From NCBI GenBank assembly GCA_006226555.1, contig SBGS01000306.1, positions 1 to 23,174 on the forward strand: 23,174 nucleotides of DNA, written 5' to 3'. Shown in pieces: positions 8,285 to 16,700 of this stretch. The notes under the pieces are model-generated. The model saw nothing but the letters and a program-made list of their open reading frames with translations. It had not been told where the DNA came from and made no database searches. Within the stretch, counting starts at the first letter, position 1; every line of letters begins with the position of its first letter. This DNA is from Bacteroidota bacterium. Its GTDB lineage: Bacteria > Bacteroidota > Bacteroidia > Flavobacteriales_D > Crocinitomicaceae. The translations under genes were made by a program, and so were the position numbers.

Positions 8285-8291
8285 ATCCACA
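8283..8291 (+). promoter_or_regulatory. DnaA box 2 (TTATCCACA)
   Basis: This second exact DnaA box is in the same orientation exactly 20 bp after the first, about two helical turns, so both lie on the same DNA face. It lies 28 bp upstream of the -33 element of the HU promoter. The pair could be an origin component, a DnaA titration site or a DnaA-controlled operator. Confidence 0.6.
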
Positions 8292-8318
8292 AAAAGTCGG
8301 TTTTTTTCGCTGAAACAC

Positions 8319-8348
8319 TTGTCTGGCTTGGATATTCAGATATATTTG
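8319..8348 (+). promoter_or_regulatory. Promoter of the HU gene
   Basis: TTG (8319-8321) and TATATTTG (8341-8348) are separated by 19 nt, matching the Bacteroidota -33/-7 consensus (TTTG / TAnnTTTG). Transcription would begin near 8355, giving a leader of about 35 nt. Confidence 0.7.
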
Positions 8349-8360
8349 TCTCGATAACAA

Positions 8361-8374
8361 TTTGTTTAAACAAA
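8361..8374. promoter_or_regulatory. 14-bp palindrome in the HU leader
   Basis: TTTGTTTAAACAAA is a perfect 14-bp palindrome just downstream of the predicted transcription start and 15 nt before the ATG. It could be an operator or a weak A/U hairpin in the mRNA leader. No binding factor is known. Confidence 0.4.
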
Positions 8375-8389
8375 CTAAAAACCAAAACT

Positions 8390-8662
8390 ATGAACAAAGC
8401 AGAATTGATTGATGCTATCGCAGCTGATGCTGGATTGTCAAAAGCTGATGCGAAAAAAGCATTGGACGGATTTGTAAACGCGACTGCTGCCGCTTTGAAA
8501 AAAGGAGACCGTATTTCTTTGGTAGGATTCGGATCTTTCTCAGTTTCTAAAAGAGCTGCAAGAACAGGACGTAACCCACAAACTGGAAAAGAGATCAAAA
8601 TTGCTGCTAAAAACGTTGTACGTTTTAAAGCAGGTGCGGATCTTTCTGGGAAATTGAACTAA
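8390..8662 (+). CDS. HU-family DNA-binding protein
   Basis: This 90-aa nucleoid protein bends DNA non-specifically as a dimer. It starts MNKAELIDAIAADAGLSKAD, has the core GFGSFSVSKRAARTGRNPQTG (beta-arm entry, about 48-67), and ends IAAKNVVRFKAGADLSGKLN, all canonical for HU. The open frame extends upstream to 8192, but that part crosses the promoter and lacks HU homology, so the start is the ATG at 8390. It has its own promoter, two DnaA boxes upstream, and a strong terminator 19 nt after the stop. Confidence 0.97.
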   Translation: MNKAELIDAIAADAGLSKADAKKALDGFVNATAAALKKGDRISLVGFGSFSVSKRAARTGRNPQTGKEIKIAAKNVVRFKAGADLSGKLN

Positions 8663-8681
8663 TCCGTTCACAAAATCATTC

Positions 8682-8710
8682 AAGGGGATCCTATTTTGGG
8701 TCCCCTTTTT
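8682..8710 (+). terminator. Rho-independent terminator after the HU gene
   Basis: AAGGGGATCC (8682-8691) pairs with GGGTCCCCTT (8698-8707) over 10 bp with a single G-U wobble and a 6-nt loop. The 3' arm runs into TTTTT. It ends only about 12 nt before the trmH start codon. Confidence 0.85.
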
Positions 8711-8721
8711 ATTTTACACCC

Positions 8722-9402
8722 ATGACAATAGACGAAAAGGTACTTTCTCAATTCTACAATATCATCAACACTTCCAAACAGGAAATGTTTGACCGAATTG
8801 CAGCAGATCGAACAAGGCATATCACAGTTGTAATGGAAAATGTCAGGAAGGACCACAATGCATCGGCCGTATTGAGGACTTGTGACTGTTTCGGAATACA
8901 GGATCTACACGCCATTGAGAAAGGGCAAGACTATACGATACAACGAGAGATTGCCAGAGGCGCAGGGAATTGGGTTGATCTCTACTCCCATTCGACTGGT
9001 GACAATCCGGAAATGGAATGCATCAGTGAGCTAAAATCAAAGGGATATAAGATCATTGCTACTTCCCCACATGCTACAAGTACAATTTTCGACCTCAATA
9101 TCACTCAGCCCATGGCATTTGTTTTCGGAACTGAACGCAGGGGAATTTCACATGTAGTTGAGAACGAAGCCGACGAGCTAGTAAAAATACCGATGTACGG
9201 TTTTACGGAGAGTTTTAATGTATCTGTTTCAGTTGCGATCATACTGAATACACTGCGCAGCAGATTAGAAGCCTCTGGACTGAATTGGAAGCTAAATCAT
9301 GAAGAGCAAACCAAAGTTAAGATCGGCTGGTGCACCAAAATAGTTAAGGAAGGGATTGCCGTTGAGCATGAAATCAGAAAACGTATTTTAGAAAAAGAAT
9401 GA
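8722..9402 (+). CDS. trmH: TrmH-family tRNA (Gm18) 2'-O-methyltransferase
   Basis: This SPOUT-class methyltransferase is predicted to 2'-O-methylate G18 in the tRNA D-loop. Its 226 aa carry motif 1 NASAVLRTCDCFGI (N46, catalytic Arg R52), motif 2 FVFGTERRGIS (133-143, E138) and motif 3 SFNVSVSVAIILN (164-176), the trefoil-knot SAM site. Alignment by eye to E. coli TrmH covers the length. The gene starts about 12 nt after the HU terminator with no clear promoter between, so expression may rely on read-through or on a promoter overlapping the terminator. The THX promoter abuts its stop codon. Confidence 0.88.
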   Translation: MTIDEKVLSQFYNIINTSKQEMFDRIAADRTRHITVVMENVRKDHNASAVLRTCDCFGIQDLHAIEKGQDYTIQREIARGAGNWVDLYSHSTGDNPEMECISELKSKGYKIIATSPHATSTIFDLNITQPMAFVFGTERRGISHVVENEADELVKIPMYGFTESFNVSVSVAIILNTLRSRLEASGLNWKLNHEEQTKVKIGWCTKIVKEGIAVEHEIRKRILEKE

Positions 9403-9410
9403 TATATTTG
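9403..9410 (+). promoter_or_regulatory. -7 box of the THX gene
   Basis: TATATTTG is a perfect TAnnTTTG box that begins at the base after the trmH stop codon. It lies 34 nt before the THX ATG. No clear TTG -33 element is visible. Confidence 0.6.
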
Positions 9411-9444
9411 TCACAACGATTCACTAATTAAAAACCAACACATT

Positions 9445-9714
9445 ATGGGTAAGGGAGATATTAAAACAGCCAAAGGAAAACGAGTTAGAGGAAGCTATGG
9501 AAATTCACGTCCAAAAAAGAAATCTACAAATTCAGTCGTAGCAGCTGCTCCCGAAAAAAAGACTACTGCGAAAAAGACTACTACTAAAAAAGCGACTACA
9601 ACTGCAGCAACTAAGACAACAAAAACAGCTGCTGCTAAAAAAACAACTGCCAAAAAAACTACCACAACAAAGAAAACGGCAGCTAAGAAATCTGAAGAAT
9701 CCTCTGAATCTTAA
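9445..9714 (+). CDS. 30S ribosomal protein THX with a histone-H1-like Lys/Ala/Thr tail
   Basis: Residues 1-27 (MGKGDIKTAKGKRVRGSYG then NSRPKKK) match the short ribosomal protein THX, a peptide that packs into the 30S head in Thermus. Usual THX proteins are about 25-45 aa. Here an extension of about 60 residues consists almost wholly of K, A and T in AKKTT-like repeats, resembling histone-H1-type bacterial tails, and ends in an acidic SEESSES. The extension is in frame with no break, and the gene has its own promoter and terminator. The tail may bind RNA or DNA; that is inference. A less likely alternative is a small H1-like nucleoid protein with a chance THX-like start. Confidence 0.82.
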   Translation: MGKGDIKTAKGKRVRGSYGNSRPKKKSTNSVVAAAPEKKTTAKKTTTKKATTTAATKTTKTAAAKKTTAKKTTTTKKTAAKKSEESSES

Positions 9715-9728
9715 ATACTTACAATATT

Positions 9729-9755
9729 AGCTGCCTCATCGGCAGCTTTTTTTTT
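9729..9755 (+). terminator. Rho-independent terminator after the THX gene
   Basis: AGCTGCC (9729-9735) pairs perfectly with GGCAGCT (9741-9747) across a 5-nt loop and is followed by nine T residues. It ends 16 nt before the serC start codon. Confidence 0.88.
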
Positions 9756-9771
9756 ACAAATAAACTAGAAA

Positions 9772-10839
9772 ATGAAACACAATTTCGGAGCGGGACCATG
9801 TATTCTTCCGCAAGATGTATTCAAAGCATCCGCTGAGGCCGTGCTTGATTTTAATGGCCTTTCAATTCTTGAGGTTTCCCACAGAAGCAGCGATTATGTC
9901 GCTGTGATGGAAGAAGCACGAGAGCTCGTGAAAAAAGCACTCAATGTTCCTGATGGCTACACAGTACTTTATCTTCAGGGAGGAGCCACCTTAGGCTTTA
10001 CTATCGCAGCATTGAATATGATGCGCGAAACGAAGAAAGCAGGATACATTAACACCGGAACATGGGCAAAAGGAGCGATCGGTGAAGCAAAGGCCGTTGG
10101 AATTGATGTTAACGTATTTGCAAGTAGTGAGGATCAAAATTTCAGTTATATTCCAAAAGGATATACTGTACCGAACGACGTGGATTTTATCCACTACACA
10201 TCCAACAATACGATCTTTGGTACACAATTCAAGGATATTGTTGACACCAACCTACCATTGGTGTGCGATATGTCTTCTGATATTTTCTCCAAACCGGTAG
10301 ACGTATCTAAATTCGACATGATCTATGCCGGAGCTCAGAAGAATCTTGGACCTGCAGGAGCAACGTTGTATATTGTCAAAGATGATATCCTAGGAAAATC
10401 AAGCTCTTCTTTCATGCCGAAGTATTTAGACCTAAAAGCGCATGCTGAAAAAGATTCAATGCTCAACACACCTCCTGTTTTCTCTGTTTACGTTGCTATG
10501 CTCAACCTAAGAGACCTTATTTCCAATGGCGGAGTGAATGCGGCTGCGGTAAGAAACAAGGCGAAGGCTGATTTGTTATACAATGAGATCGATAGCAACC
10601 CATTGTTCAAAGGAACTGTCGCTACGGAAGACAGATCGGAAATGAACGTTACTTTCCTTTTGACCAATGAAGATCTTAAAGCTGATTTCGATAAAATGTG
10701 GAATGATGCAGGAATAGTAGGTTTGAAAGGTCACCGCTCAGTTGGTGGTTACAGAGCATCTATGTACAACGCGCTTCCTTTGGAAAGTGTAAAAGTACTG
10801 ACTGATGTAATGAATGAATTTGCAAGAATCAAAGGATAA
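9772..10839 (+). CDS. serC: Phosphoserine aminotransferase
   Basis: This PLP enzyme converts 3-phosphohydroxypyruvate and glutamate to O-phosphoserine, step two of serine synthesis; it also acts in the DXP-dependent PLP pathway in some bacteria. The product has 355 aa, a normal length. The N-terminus NFGAGPCILPQDV, the segment LEVSHRSSDY (33-42), QGGATLGF (69-76) and the PLP lysine K190 in YAGAQKNLGPAG identify it. The last part, KGHRSVGGYRASMYNALPL, is also typical. serA follows after 3 nt. Confidence 0.97.
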   Translation: MKHNFGAGPCILPQDVFKASAEAVLDFNGLSILEVSHRSSDYVAVMEEARELVKKALNVPDGYTVLYLQGGATLGFTIAALNMMRETKKAGYINTGTWAKGAIGEAKAVGIDVNVFASSEDQNFSYIPKGYTVPNDVDFIHYTSNNTIFGTQFKDIVDTNLPLVCDMSSDIFSKPVDVSKFDMIYAGAQKNLGPAGATLYIVKDDILGKSSSSFMPKYLDLKAHAEKDSMLNTPPVFSVYVAMLNLRDLISNGGVNAAAVRNKAKADLLYNEIDSNPLFKGTVATEDRSEMNVTFLLTNEDLKADFDKMWNDAGIVGLKGHRSVGGYRASMYNALPLESVKVLTDVMNEFARIKG

Positions 10840-10842
10840 GAG

Positions 10843-11799
10843 ATGAAAGTATTAGCAAATGATGGAATTTCACCGGCTGGAGCCGAAAAACTACGTGCTG
10901 CAGGATATACGGTGATCACAGATAAAATCGAACAAGATAATTTGATCGAAGGGATCAATGAGCAAAATATTGAGGTAGTCCTGGTGCGTAGTGCTACTAC
11001 TGTCAGAAAAGAAGTGATTGACGCTTGTCCCGGAATAAAATTGATCGGACGCGGAGGAGTTGGAATGGATAACATCGACGTTCAGTATGGTCGTGATAAA
11101 GGCATTAAGGTTGTCAATACCCCTGCTTCCTCTAGTCAGTCCGTTGCTGAGCTAGTAATGGGTCACATGTTCTCCATTTCTCGTTTTTTACACGACTCTT
11201 ACAAGAACATGGAAACCGGTGATTTTAAAACACTGAAAAAGAATTACGGTAAAGGTGTTGAGCTGAAAGGGAAAACCCTCCTGATCGTAGGTTTTGGACG
11301 TATTGGTCAAAGCTTGGCATCATATGCTCTTGGATGCGGAATGAATGTTCTTGCTGTTGACATGTTCACAGAATCAAGAGAGATCACCGTTAAGATCGGG
11401 AATGATGTTGAAGTTAGTGTGGACATAACACCTGTAGCTGATCTTTCAACTGTTATTGGCGCTGCTGATTATATTTCATTGCACGTTCCAAAGCAGGCAG
11501 ATGGATCTGCTGTAATTGGAACAAAAGAATTCGCTTTGATGAAGGATGGAGTTCGTTTGGTTAATGCCGCCCGAGGTGGTGTTATTGATGAAGATGCACT
11601 TCTAGCAGCATTGGATAGCGGGAAAGTTGCAGCCGTTGCTCTGGATGTATTTGAAAACGAACCGAATCCTAGAAAAGATCTTTTGAGTCATCCAAAGATC
11701 GCTTGCACTCCTCATATCGGTGCTGCAACTGTTGAAGCACAGGATAGGATCGGAGAAGAATTGGCAGACCTGATCATTGGTGAGTTCGGAACGTTTTAA
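10843..11799 (+). CDS. serA: D-3-phosphoglycerate dehydrogenase, short form
   Basis: This NAD-dependent 2-hydroxyacid dehydrogenase makes 3-phosphohydroxypyruvate, the first step of serine synthesis. The 318-aa protein has the Rossmann motif VGFGRIGQ (149-156) with acidic D173 as likely NAD ligand. The catalytic residues are R244 (NAARGGVIDE), E273 and H291 (PHIGAAT). There is no C-terminal ACT domain, so classical serine feedback through ACT is not expected. It sits directly between serC and the DUF1015 gene, which supports the specific assignment over other dehydrogenases of this fold. Confidence 0.93.
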   Translation: MKVLANDGISPAGAEKLRAAGYTVITDKIEQDNLIEGINEQNIEVVLVRSATTVRKEVIDACPGIKLIGRGGVGMDNIDVQYGRDKGIKVVNTPASSSQSVAELVMGHMFSISRFLHDSYKNMETGDFKTLKKNYGKGVELKGKTLLIVGFGRIGQSLASYALGCGMNVLAVDMFTESREITVKIGNDVEVSVDITPVADLSTVIGAADYISLHVPKQADGSAVIGTKEFALMKDGVRLVNAARGGVIDEDALLAALDSGKVAAVALDVFENEPNPRKDLLSHPKIACTPHIGAATVEAQDRIGEELADLIIGEFGTF

Positions 11800-11804
11800 G
11801 TTCA

Positions 11805-13040
11805 ATGGCAGAAATCAAATCATTTAGGGCGATCCGACCTACACGCGACAAGGTACATCTTGTTGCTACACGTCCTTATTACACATATAAAAAGAATGTC
11901 CTGAAGGCAAAACTTCAGGACAATCCTTTTACTTTCCTGCATATCATTAATCCTGAATTCGGACAAAAGCTGAAATCGCCTGCGAATTCCGTTGAGCGTT
12001 TTGAATTGGTAAAATCAGCATATGCCAATTTCATTGAGGACGGCATATTATTTCAAGATGCACAACCACATATCTACCTGTATAGACAAACAAAGGATAA
12101 TCACGAATATCTTGGAGTCATTGCCGGTGCCAGCGTAGATGAATACAAAACCAACAGGATCAAGAAACATGAAGCCACTCTGACCGCCAGAGAGCAAATG
12201 TTCACGGAATACCTGGATATTGTGGGTTACAATGCAGAACCCGTGCTGCTTTCCTACGCAGATGAAGGCGGTCATATCGAACGTTTACTTCATAACAAGT
12301 CGATGGAAAGACCGGAATACGAGTATACAACGACAGATCGGATCAAGCACGAATTATGGATATTGAATCCAGAAGAAAGTGATGAACTGATCATGCACTT
12401 CAGAGATGTTCCAGAGATCTACATAGCCGATGGACATCATAGATCTGCGTCATCTGCAGGGGTGCGAAATCTTAGGAATACCAAGGGTGAACAGCACTAC
12501 CCTAATGAGGATTTCTTTCTTGCTTTTTTACTTGAAGAGAACAAGCTTAATATACTCGAATTCAATAGATTAATTAAAAACGTTAGTCTTTCTAAAAACG
12601 AATTATTAGGAGCACTAGAGAAGCATTTCATTGTCTCTCAAAGTACCAATTCCGTAAAGCCCGTGCATAAACATCAGCTTACTATGTGTTTTGATGGAGA
12701 ATGGTTTATATTGGATTGTAAAGATGAGCTAAAGGGTATTGATCATCCTGTACTATCACTCGATTCGGACATCCTCACAAGACTGGTACTTACTCCTATT
12801 CTAGGCATAAAAGATCTAAAGACTGACGAGAATATTGAATTCGTTCCCGGAACGGAATCTCTCAAAAAGGTAGAAAAGAAAATTCTTCGAGGGGATTATC
12901 GATTAGGCTTCTTTCTGTTTCCGGCTGAAATGAAAGATGTTAAAGCGGTGGCAGACCACGATCTCATCATGCCGCCAAAATCAACATGGGTTGAGCCAAA
13001 ATTGCGCAGTGGACTAACGATTTACAACATAAACGAATGA
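11805..13040 (+). CDS. DUF1015 family protein
   Basis: This 411-aa protein belongs to the uncharacterised DUF1015 (SerA-associated) family. The signature is seen at the N-terminus (IKSFRAIRPTRDKVHLVATR), in the segment VISNPEF-like FLHIINPEF, and in YIADGHHRSASSAG (about 204-217). The last is probably an active or binding site, given its paired His and Arg. It has no signal peptide and is cytosolic. In many bacteria this family lies next to serC/serA, as here, 5 nt after serA, suggesting a role in serine or phosphoserine metabolism or in repair of a by-product; the biochemical role is unproven. A perfect 10-bp hairpin lies within the coding region near the 5' end. Confidence 0.9.
   Translation: MAEIKSFRAIRPTRDKVHLVATRPYYTYKKNVLKAKLQDNPFTFLHIINPEFGQKLKSPANSVERFELVKSAYANFIEDGILFQDAQPHIYLYRQTKDNHEYLGVIAGASVDEYKTNRIKKHEATLTAREQMFTEYLDIVGYNAEPVLLSYADEGGHIERLLHNKSMERPEYEYTTTDRIKHELWILNPEESDELIMHFRDVPEIYIADGHHRSASSAGVRNLRNTKGEQHYPNEDFFLAFLLEENKLNILEFNRLIKNVSLSKNELLGALEKHFIVSQSTNSVKPVHKHQLTMCFDGEWFILDCKDELKGIDHPVLSLDSDILTRLVLTPILGIKDLKTDENIEFVPGTESLKKVEKKILRGDYRLGFFLFPAEMKDVKAVADHDLIMPPKSTWVEPKLRSGLTIYNINE
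11897..11922 (+). other. Perfect 10-bp hairpin inside the DUF1015 gene
   Basis: TGTCCTGAAG (11897-11906) and CTTCAGGACA (11913-11922) are perfectly complementary with a GCAAAA loop. It lies about 92 nt into the coding sequence. No continuous U-tract follows (AATCCTTTTACTTT), so it is at best a weak terminator or a translational/mRNA-stability element. Confidence 0.5.
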
Positions 13041-13696
13041 TTGCGGATAGTTTAAATGCAATAAAGCGTGACCTTCCTGAAAATGTGACGCTAGTCGCTG
13101 TTTCAAAGACCAAACCGGTTTCTTTGATCATGGAAGCTTACGATGCCGGTCAAAGAGTTTTTGGAGAAAACAAGGTCCAAGAGCTTGTTTCTAAATATGA
13201 GGAGATGCCAAAAGATATCCAATGGCACATGATCGGTCACCTCCAAACAAACAAGGTAAAATATATTGCACCATTTGTTCATCTTATTCATGGGGTGGAT
13301 AGTCTAAAGCTCCTAAAGGAAATAGACAAGCAAGGCAAAAAACATGACCGTATTATTAAATGCTTACTTCAATTTCATATTGCTGAGGAAGAAACGAAAT
13401 TTGGTTTTGACGTATCCGAAGCACTTGAAATGTTACGTTCAGATGTTTTTAAAGAGTTGCTCAACATTGAGATCATAGGTGTAATGGGGATGGCAACCTT
13501 TACGGATAATGAGACTCAAATACGCAAAGAATTCAAGCATTTAAAAGAGATCTTTGAGCATTTGTCTTCTGAATTTTTCAAAAACGCGTCCTTTAATACA
13601 ATTTCCATGGGTATGAGTGGAGATTATAAACTCGCGATTGAAGAGGGATCTACTATGGTCAGAGTAGGATCATCGATATTTGGATCAAGGAATTGA
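13037..13696 (+). CDS. YggS/PLPBP-family pyridoxal phosphate homeostasis protein
   Basis: This 219-aa PLP-binding protein has an alanine-racemase-like barrel but no known catalytic activity; the family maintains PLP and amino-acid balance. The PLP lysine is K24 in VAVSKTKP. GENKVQEL (43-50), WHMIGHLQTNKVKYI (62-76) and the C-terminal SMGMSGDYKLAIEEGSTMVRVG block (phosphate and base contacts) are diagnostic. It overlaps the DUF1015 stop by 4 nt (ATGA), so it belongs to the serine operon, where SerC is PLP-dependent. A hairpin covers its stop codon. Confidence 0.95.
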   Translation: MIADSLNAIKRDLPENVTLVAVSKTKPVSLIMEAYDAGQRVFGENKVQELVSKYEEMPKDIQWHMIGHLQTNKVKYIAPFVHLIHGVDSLKLLKEIDKQGKKHDRIIKCLLQFHIAEEETKFGFDVSEALEMLRSDVFKELLNIEIIGVMGMATFTDNETQIRKEFKHLKEIFEHLSSEFFKNASFNTISMGMSGDYKLAIEEGSTMVRVGSSIFGSRN

Positions 13697-13700
13697 TCCA
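13681..13700 (+). other. 8-bp hairpin with GGAA tetraloop over the yggS stop codon
   Basis: TGGATCAA (13681-13688) and TTGATCCA (13693-13700) pair perfectly around a GGAA (GNRA-type) tetraloop, with the TGA stop inside the 3' arm. No U-tract follows, so it is not a canonical terminator. It could be an mRNA end-protecting or processing structure. Confidence 0.45.
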
Positions 13701-13724
13701 TCCGCTTGAATTTGATCTCATTTT

Positions 13725-13753
13725 ATACGATTTTTGAATTCATCGAATCGTAT
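13725..13753. repeat. 8-bp inverted repeat just before the AsmA-like gene
   Basis: ATACGATT (13725-13732) and AATCGTAT (13746-13753) are perfect inverse copies with a 13-bp spacer that contains the palindrome TGAATTCA (13735-13742). It ends 3 nt before the ATG. It may be a leader hairpin limiting translation or a repressor site. Confidence 0.4.
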
Positions 13754-13756
13754 TGC

Positions 13757-16700
13757 ATGAAGTACCTGTCTAAATTCTTTAAAAGGAAGTTTATCAAACG
13801 TCTTTTGATCTTTCTTGTTGCCATTCCGGTAACGCTACTTCTTTTGCTAATAACAGTGCTTTATGTAAAGCAAGACGAAGTGGTACAAGAGATCATTGCT
13901 ACCTTAAATGAAGATTTTGAAGGAAAGGTCAGCGTTGAAGATTCACACATTTCTCCCTTTGCTAATTTCCCCCATATATCAATAGACCTTGAAAATGTCA
14001 GAGTCTTCGAATCCAAACAATCTGGAGACAATGAAATATTGCATCTCGAAGATGTTTATCTGGGATTCAATTTATGGTCAATACTATCTGGGGATATGAC
14101 CATTCGTAAGTTAAGACTCAGTGGCGGGGTGATCGATCTAGTGCAGCACGAAGATGGGACGTTGAACTTGATCAATGCATTAGCCTCGAAAAAAACAGTT
14201 GAAGAGGAAGCTGAAGCACTGCATATTGACCTCAAAAAAGTACGTATTGATAATGTAGATATCAATAAGCTAAATGAGCAGAATGGTATTAAAGTAGATG
14301 CTTTGATCCAAAATGCTACCGCAAAACTTAGTACAAGCGACGAGGAGATACTTGCAGGTCTAGATCTCAGCTTCACGTTGAATTTGATCAAAGATGGAGA
14401 TACCACTTTTTTCAAACACAAGCATATCAACTTTAATACTGATGTCCATTACAGAAATACTGATGAATTCCTGCAGATCGACCCAACTGAAGTCTCTTTC
14501 GAAGGAGCTAGTTTTAACTTAGCGGGAAAGATCGATTTCAAAAATGATATGAATCTCGATCTACACCTGGATGGAAACAAACCAAATTTCGATCTTTTCA
14601 TTGCTCTTGCTCCCGAAGACCTTATTCCGACACTTAAAACGTATGAAAACAGGGGTAAAATATTCTTCAAGGCAGACATTAAAGGTAAAAGTGTAAATGG
14701 TCACCAACCCGCTGTTAGAGTTGACTTCGGATGTGAAAATGGCTTTTTTCAAAACAAACTATTCAAGCGCAAATTAGACAAGCTTCAATTCCGTGGATAC
14801 TTCACAAATGGTGACAAACGGACAGCTGAAACAATGGAATTTAGAATTCTCAACTTTCAGGCTAAGCCGGAAGTAGGTGTATTTGAAGTTGATCTGCGTG
14901 TTAAGGATTTTAACGCTCCTGAAATATTTGTGGATGTTAATACCAACATGGAACTCAATTACATTAAAGAATTCTTTGAGGTTGAAGAAATATCTAAGGC
15001 GTCAGGACGAGTTGATTTTAAAATGAAATTCCGAGATATCATTGACATTGAACATCCTGAACGCATGATCGAACGCTTTAATGAAAGCTACCAAATGTCG
15101 CTTCATTGCACGAATGTCCACCTAGAGAGTCCATACATTGCCTTTCCTATCAATTCTCTAAATATTGATGCAGTCGCTTCCGGTCACGAGCTGGCGATCA
15201 AACAATTTGAATTGAATACAAATAAATCGGATCTACATATCAGTGGTAAAATCTCTGATCTACCGGCTATTGTGCACCACACAGATCTTCCAGTTTCTGC
15301 TGATCTCCACATAAAGAGCAAAAAACTATCCTTTGCGGAACTAAGCGGAACGGATAACGAAGAGGCTGTATCTAACCTTCAATTGGATCTTGCGTTCTTA
15401 AGCACTGCAAGAAATTTCACTGAATTTGATGTACTTCCGAAGGGAGAATTCATTATCGACAACTTCTATGCAAAGCTGAAGAAATACCCGCATACATTCC
15501 ACGATTTTCATGCAGATTTAATTGTTTCAGACGAATCAGTCGAACTAAAAAAATTCCATGGTGAGATCGACAGAAGTGACCTTGAAATAAGTGGTAAGCT
15601 GTTAAACTTAGCTTTTATAATGAACCCTGACCATTCGGGGGATGTAATAATCGATTATAACATCAAATCAGATCAATTACAACTACACGATCTATTGACA
15701 TATAATTCAGAGCATTTTTTACCTGAAGAATACCGCCAGGAAGAATTTGATCATCTCCACGCTCATGGGAAAACAAGTCTGCATTTCAAGCAAGGTGAAA
15801 TCACGGCAACAGACACTTATTTCGATCATTTAAGCGCAGATCTTAAAATCCATCCTGTTCACGTCTACGATCTAAATGGACGAGTACATACCGATCCCGG
15901 ACACATTGTTCTGGACGACTTAAATGGTCGTATTGGGCAAAGTGATTTTCACACGACACTTCATTATTATTTCGGGGATAAAAACAAAAAAGCTAAGCGG
16001 GAGAATAAAATAATTTTTAAATCCAGTTTCCTGAATGTCGATGAGCTCCTCGCCTTTTCTGAGCACGATTATAAAAACGGGAACAAAGTAGTTGACACGC
16101 ATCGTCAGCACGTGGAAGCATTTAACATTTACACTCTCCCATTCCCTAACATGAGTTTTCAATTGGACATTGGAAAAATGAACTATCATCGCTATAAACT
16201 AGCCAATGTAAAAGGCAACTTTCATACTACTGAAAAACACTATCTCTACATCGATAGGTTGGCAGTCGATGCAGCAGGAGGACATTTTGATATCAAAGGC
16301 TATTTCAATGGTTCAGATCCAAAGCATATTTATCTGAGTCCTGAAATTACTTTACGCAATGTGGAACTCGATCAGTTACTCTTCAAATTTGAGAACTTTG
16401 GTCAAGATCACATTGTGGCAGAGAACTTACATGGAAAATTCTCGGGCAAACTGAGTGGTAAGATTCTCGTTTATCCAGATCTTACACCAAAAATTGATGA
16501 TTCAGAGATCCATATTGACATGGCAGTGACTGACGGAAAGCTGGAAAATTATGCCGTTTTCGATTACATGGCTGACTATTTTAAGGATAAAAACCTGAGT
16601 AAAGTTCTGTTCGACACCCTACAAAATCACATTGACTTAAAAAACGGGAAAATGTCAATTCCTGAAATGGAGATCAATTCAACATTAGGTCACATTATAT

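Noticed and set aside
8192..8389. Upstream extension of the HU reading frame
   Set aside because: It crosses the DnaA boxes and the HU promoter and has no HU-like sequence; the ATG at 8390 gives a canonical 90-aa HU.
8263..8598. 111-aa open frame on the minus strand over the HU gene
   Set aside because: Antisense shadow of HU and its promoter.
13706..13756. TTG start extending the AsmA-like protein by 17 residues
   Set aside because: The ATG at 13757 gives the normal basic-then-hydrophobic N-terminus, and the extension would run through the inverted repeat.
14056..14430. 124-aa open frame on the minus strand
   Set aside because: Antisense shadow of the AsmA-like gene with serine-rich, family-free sequence.
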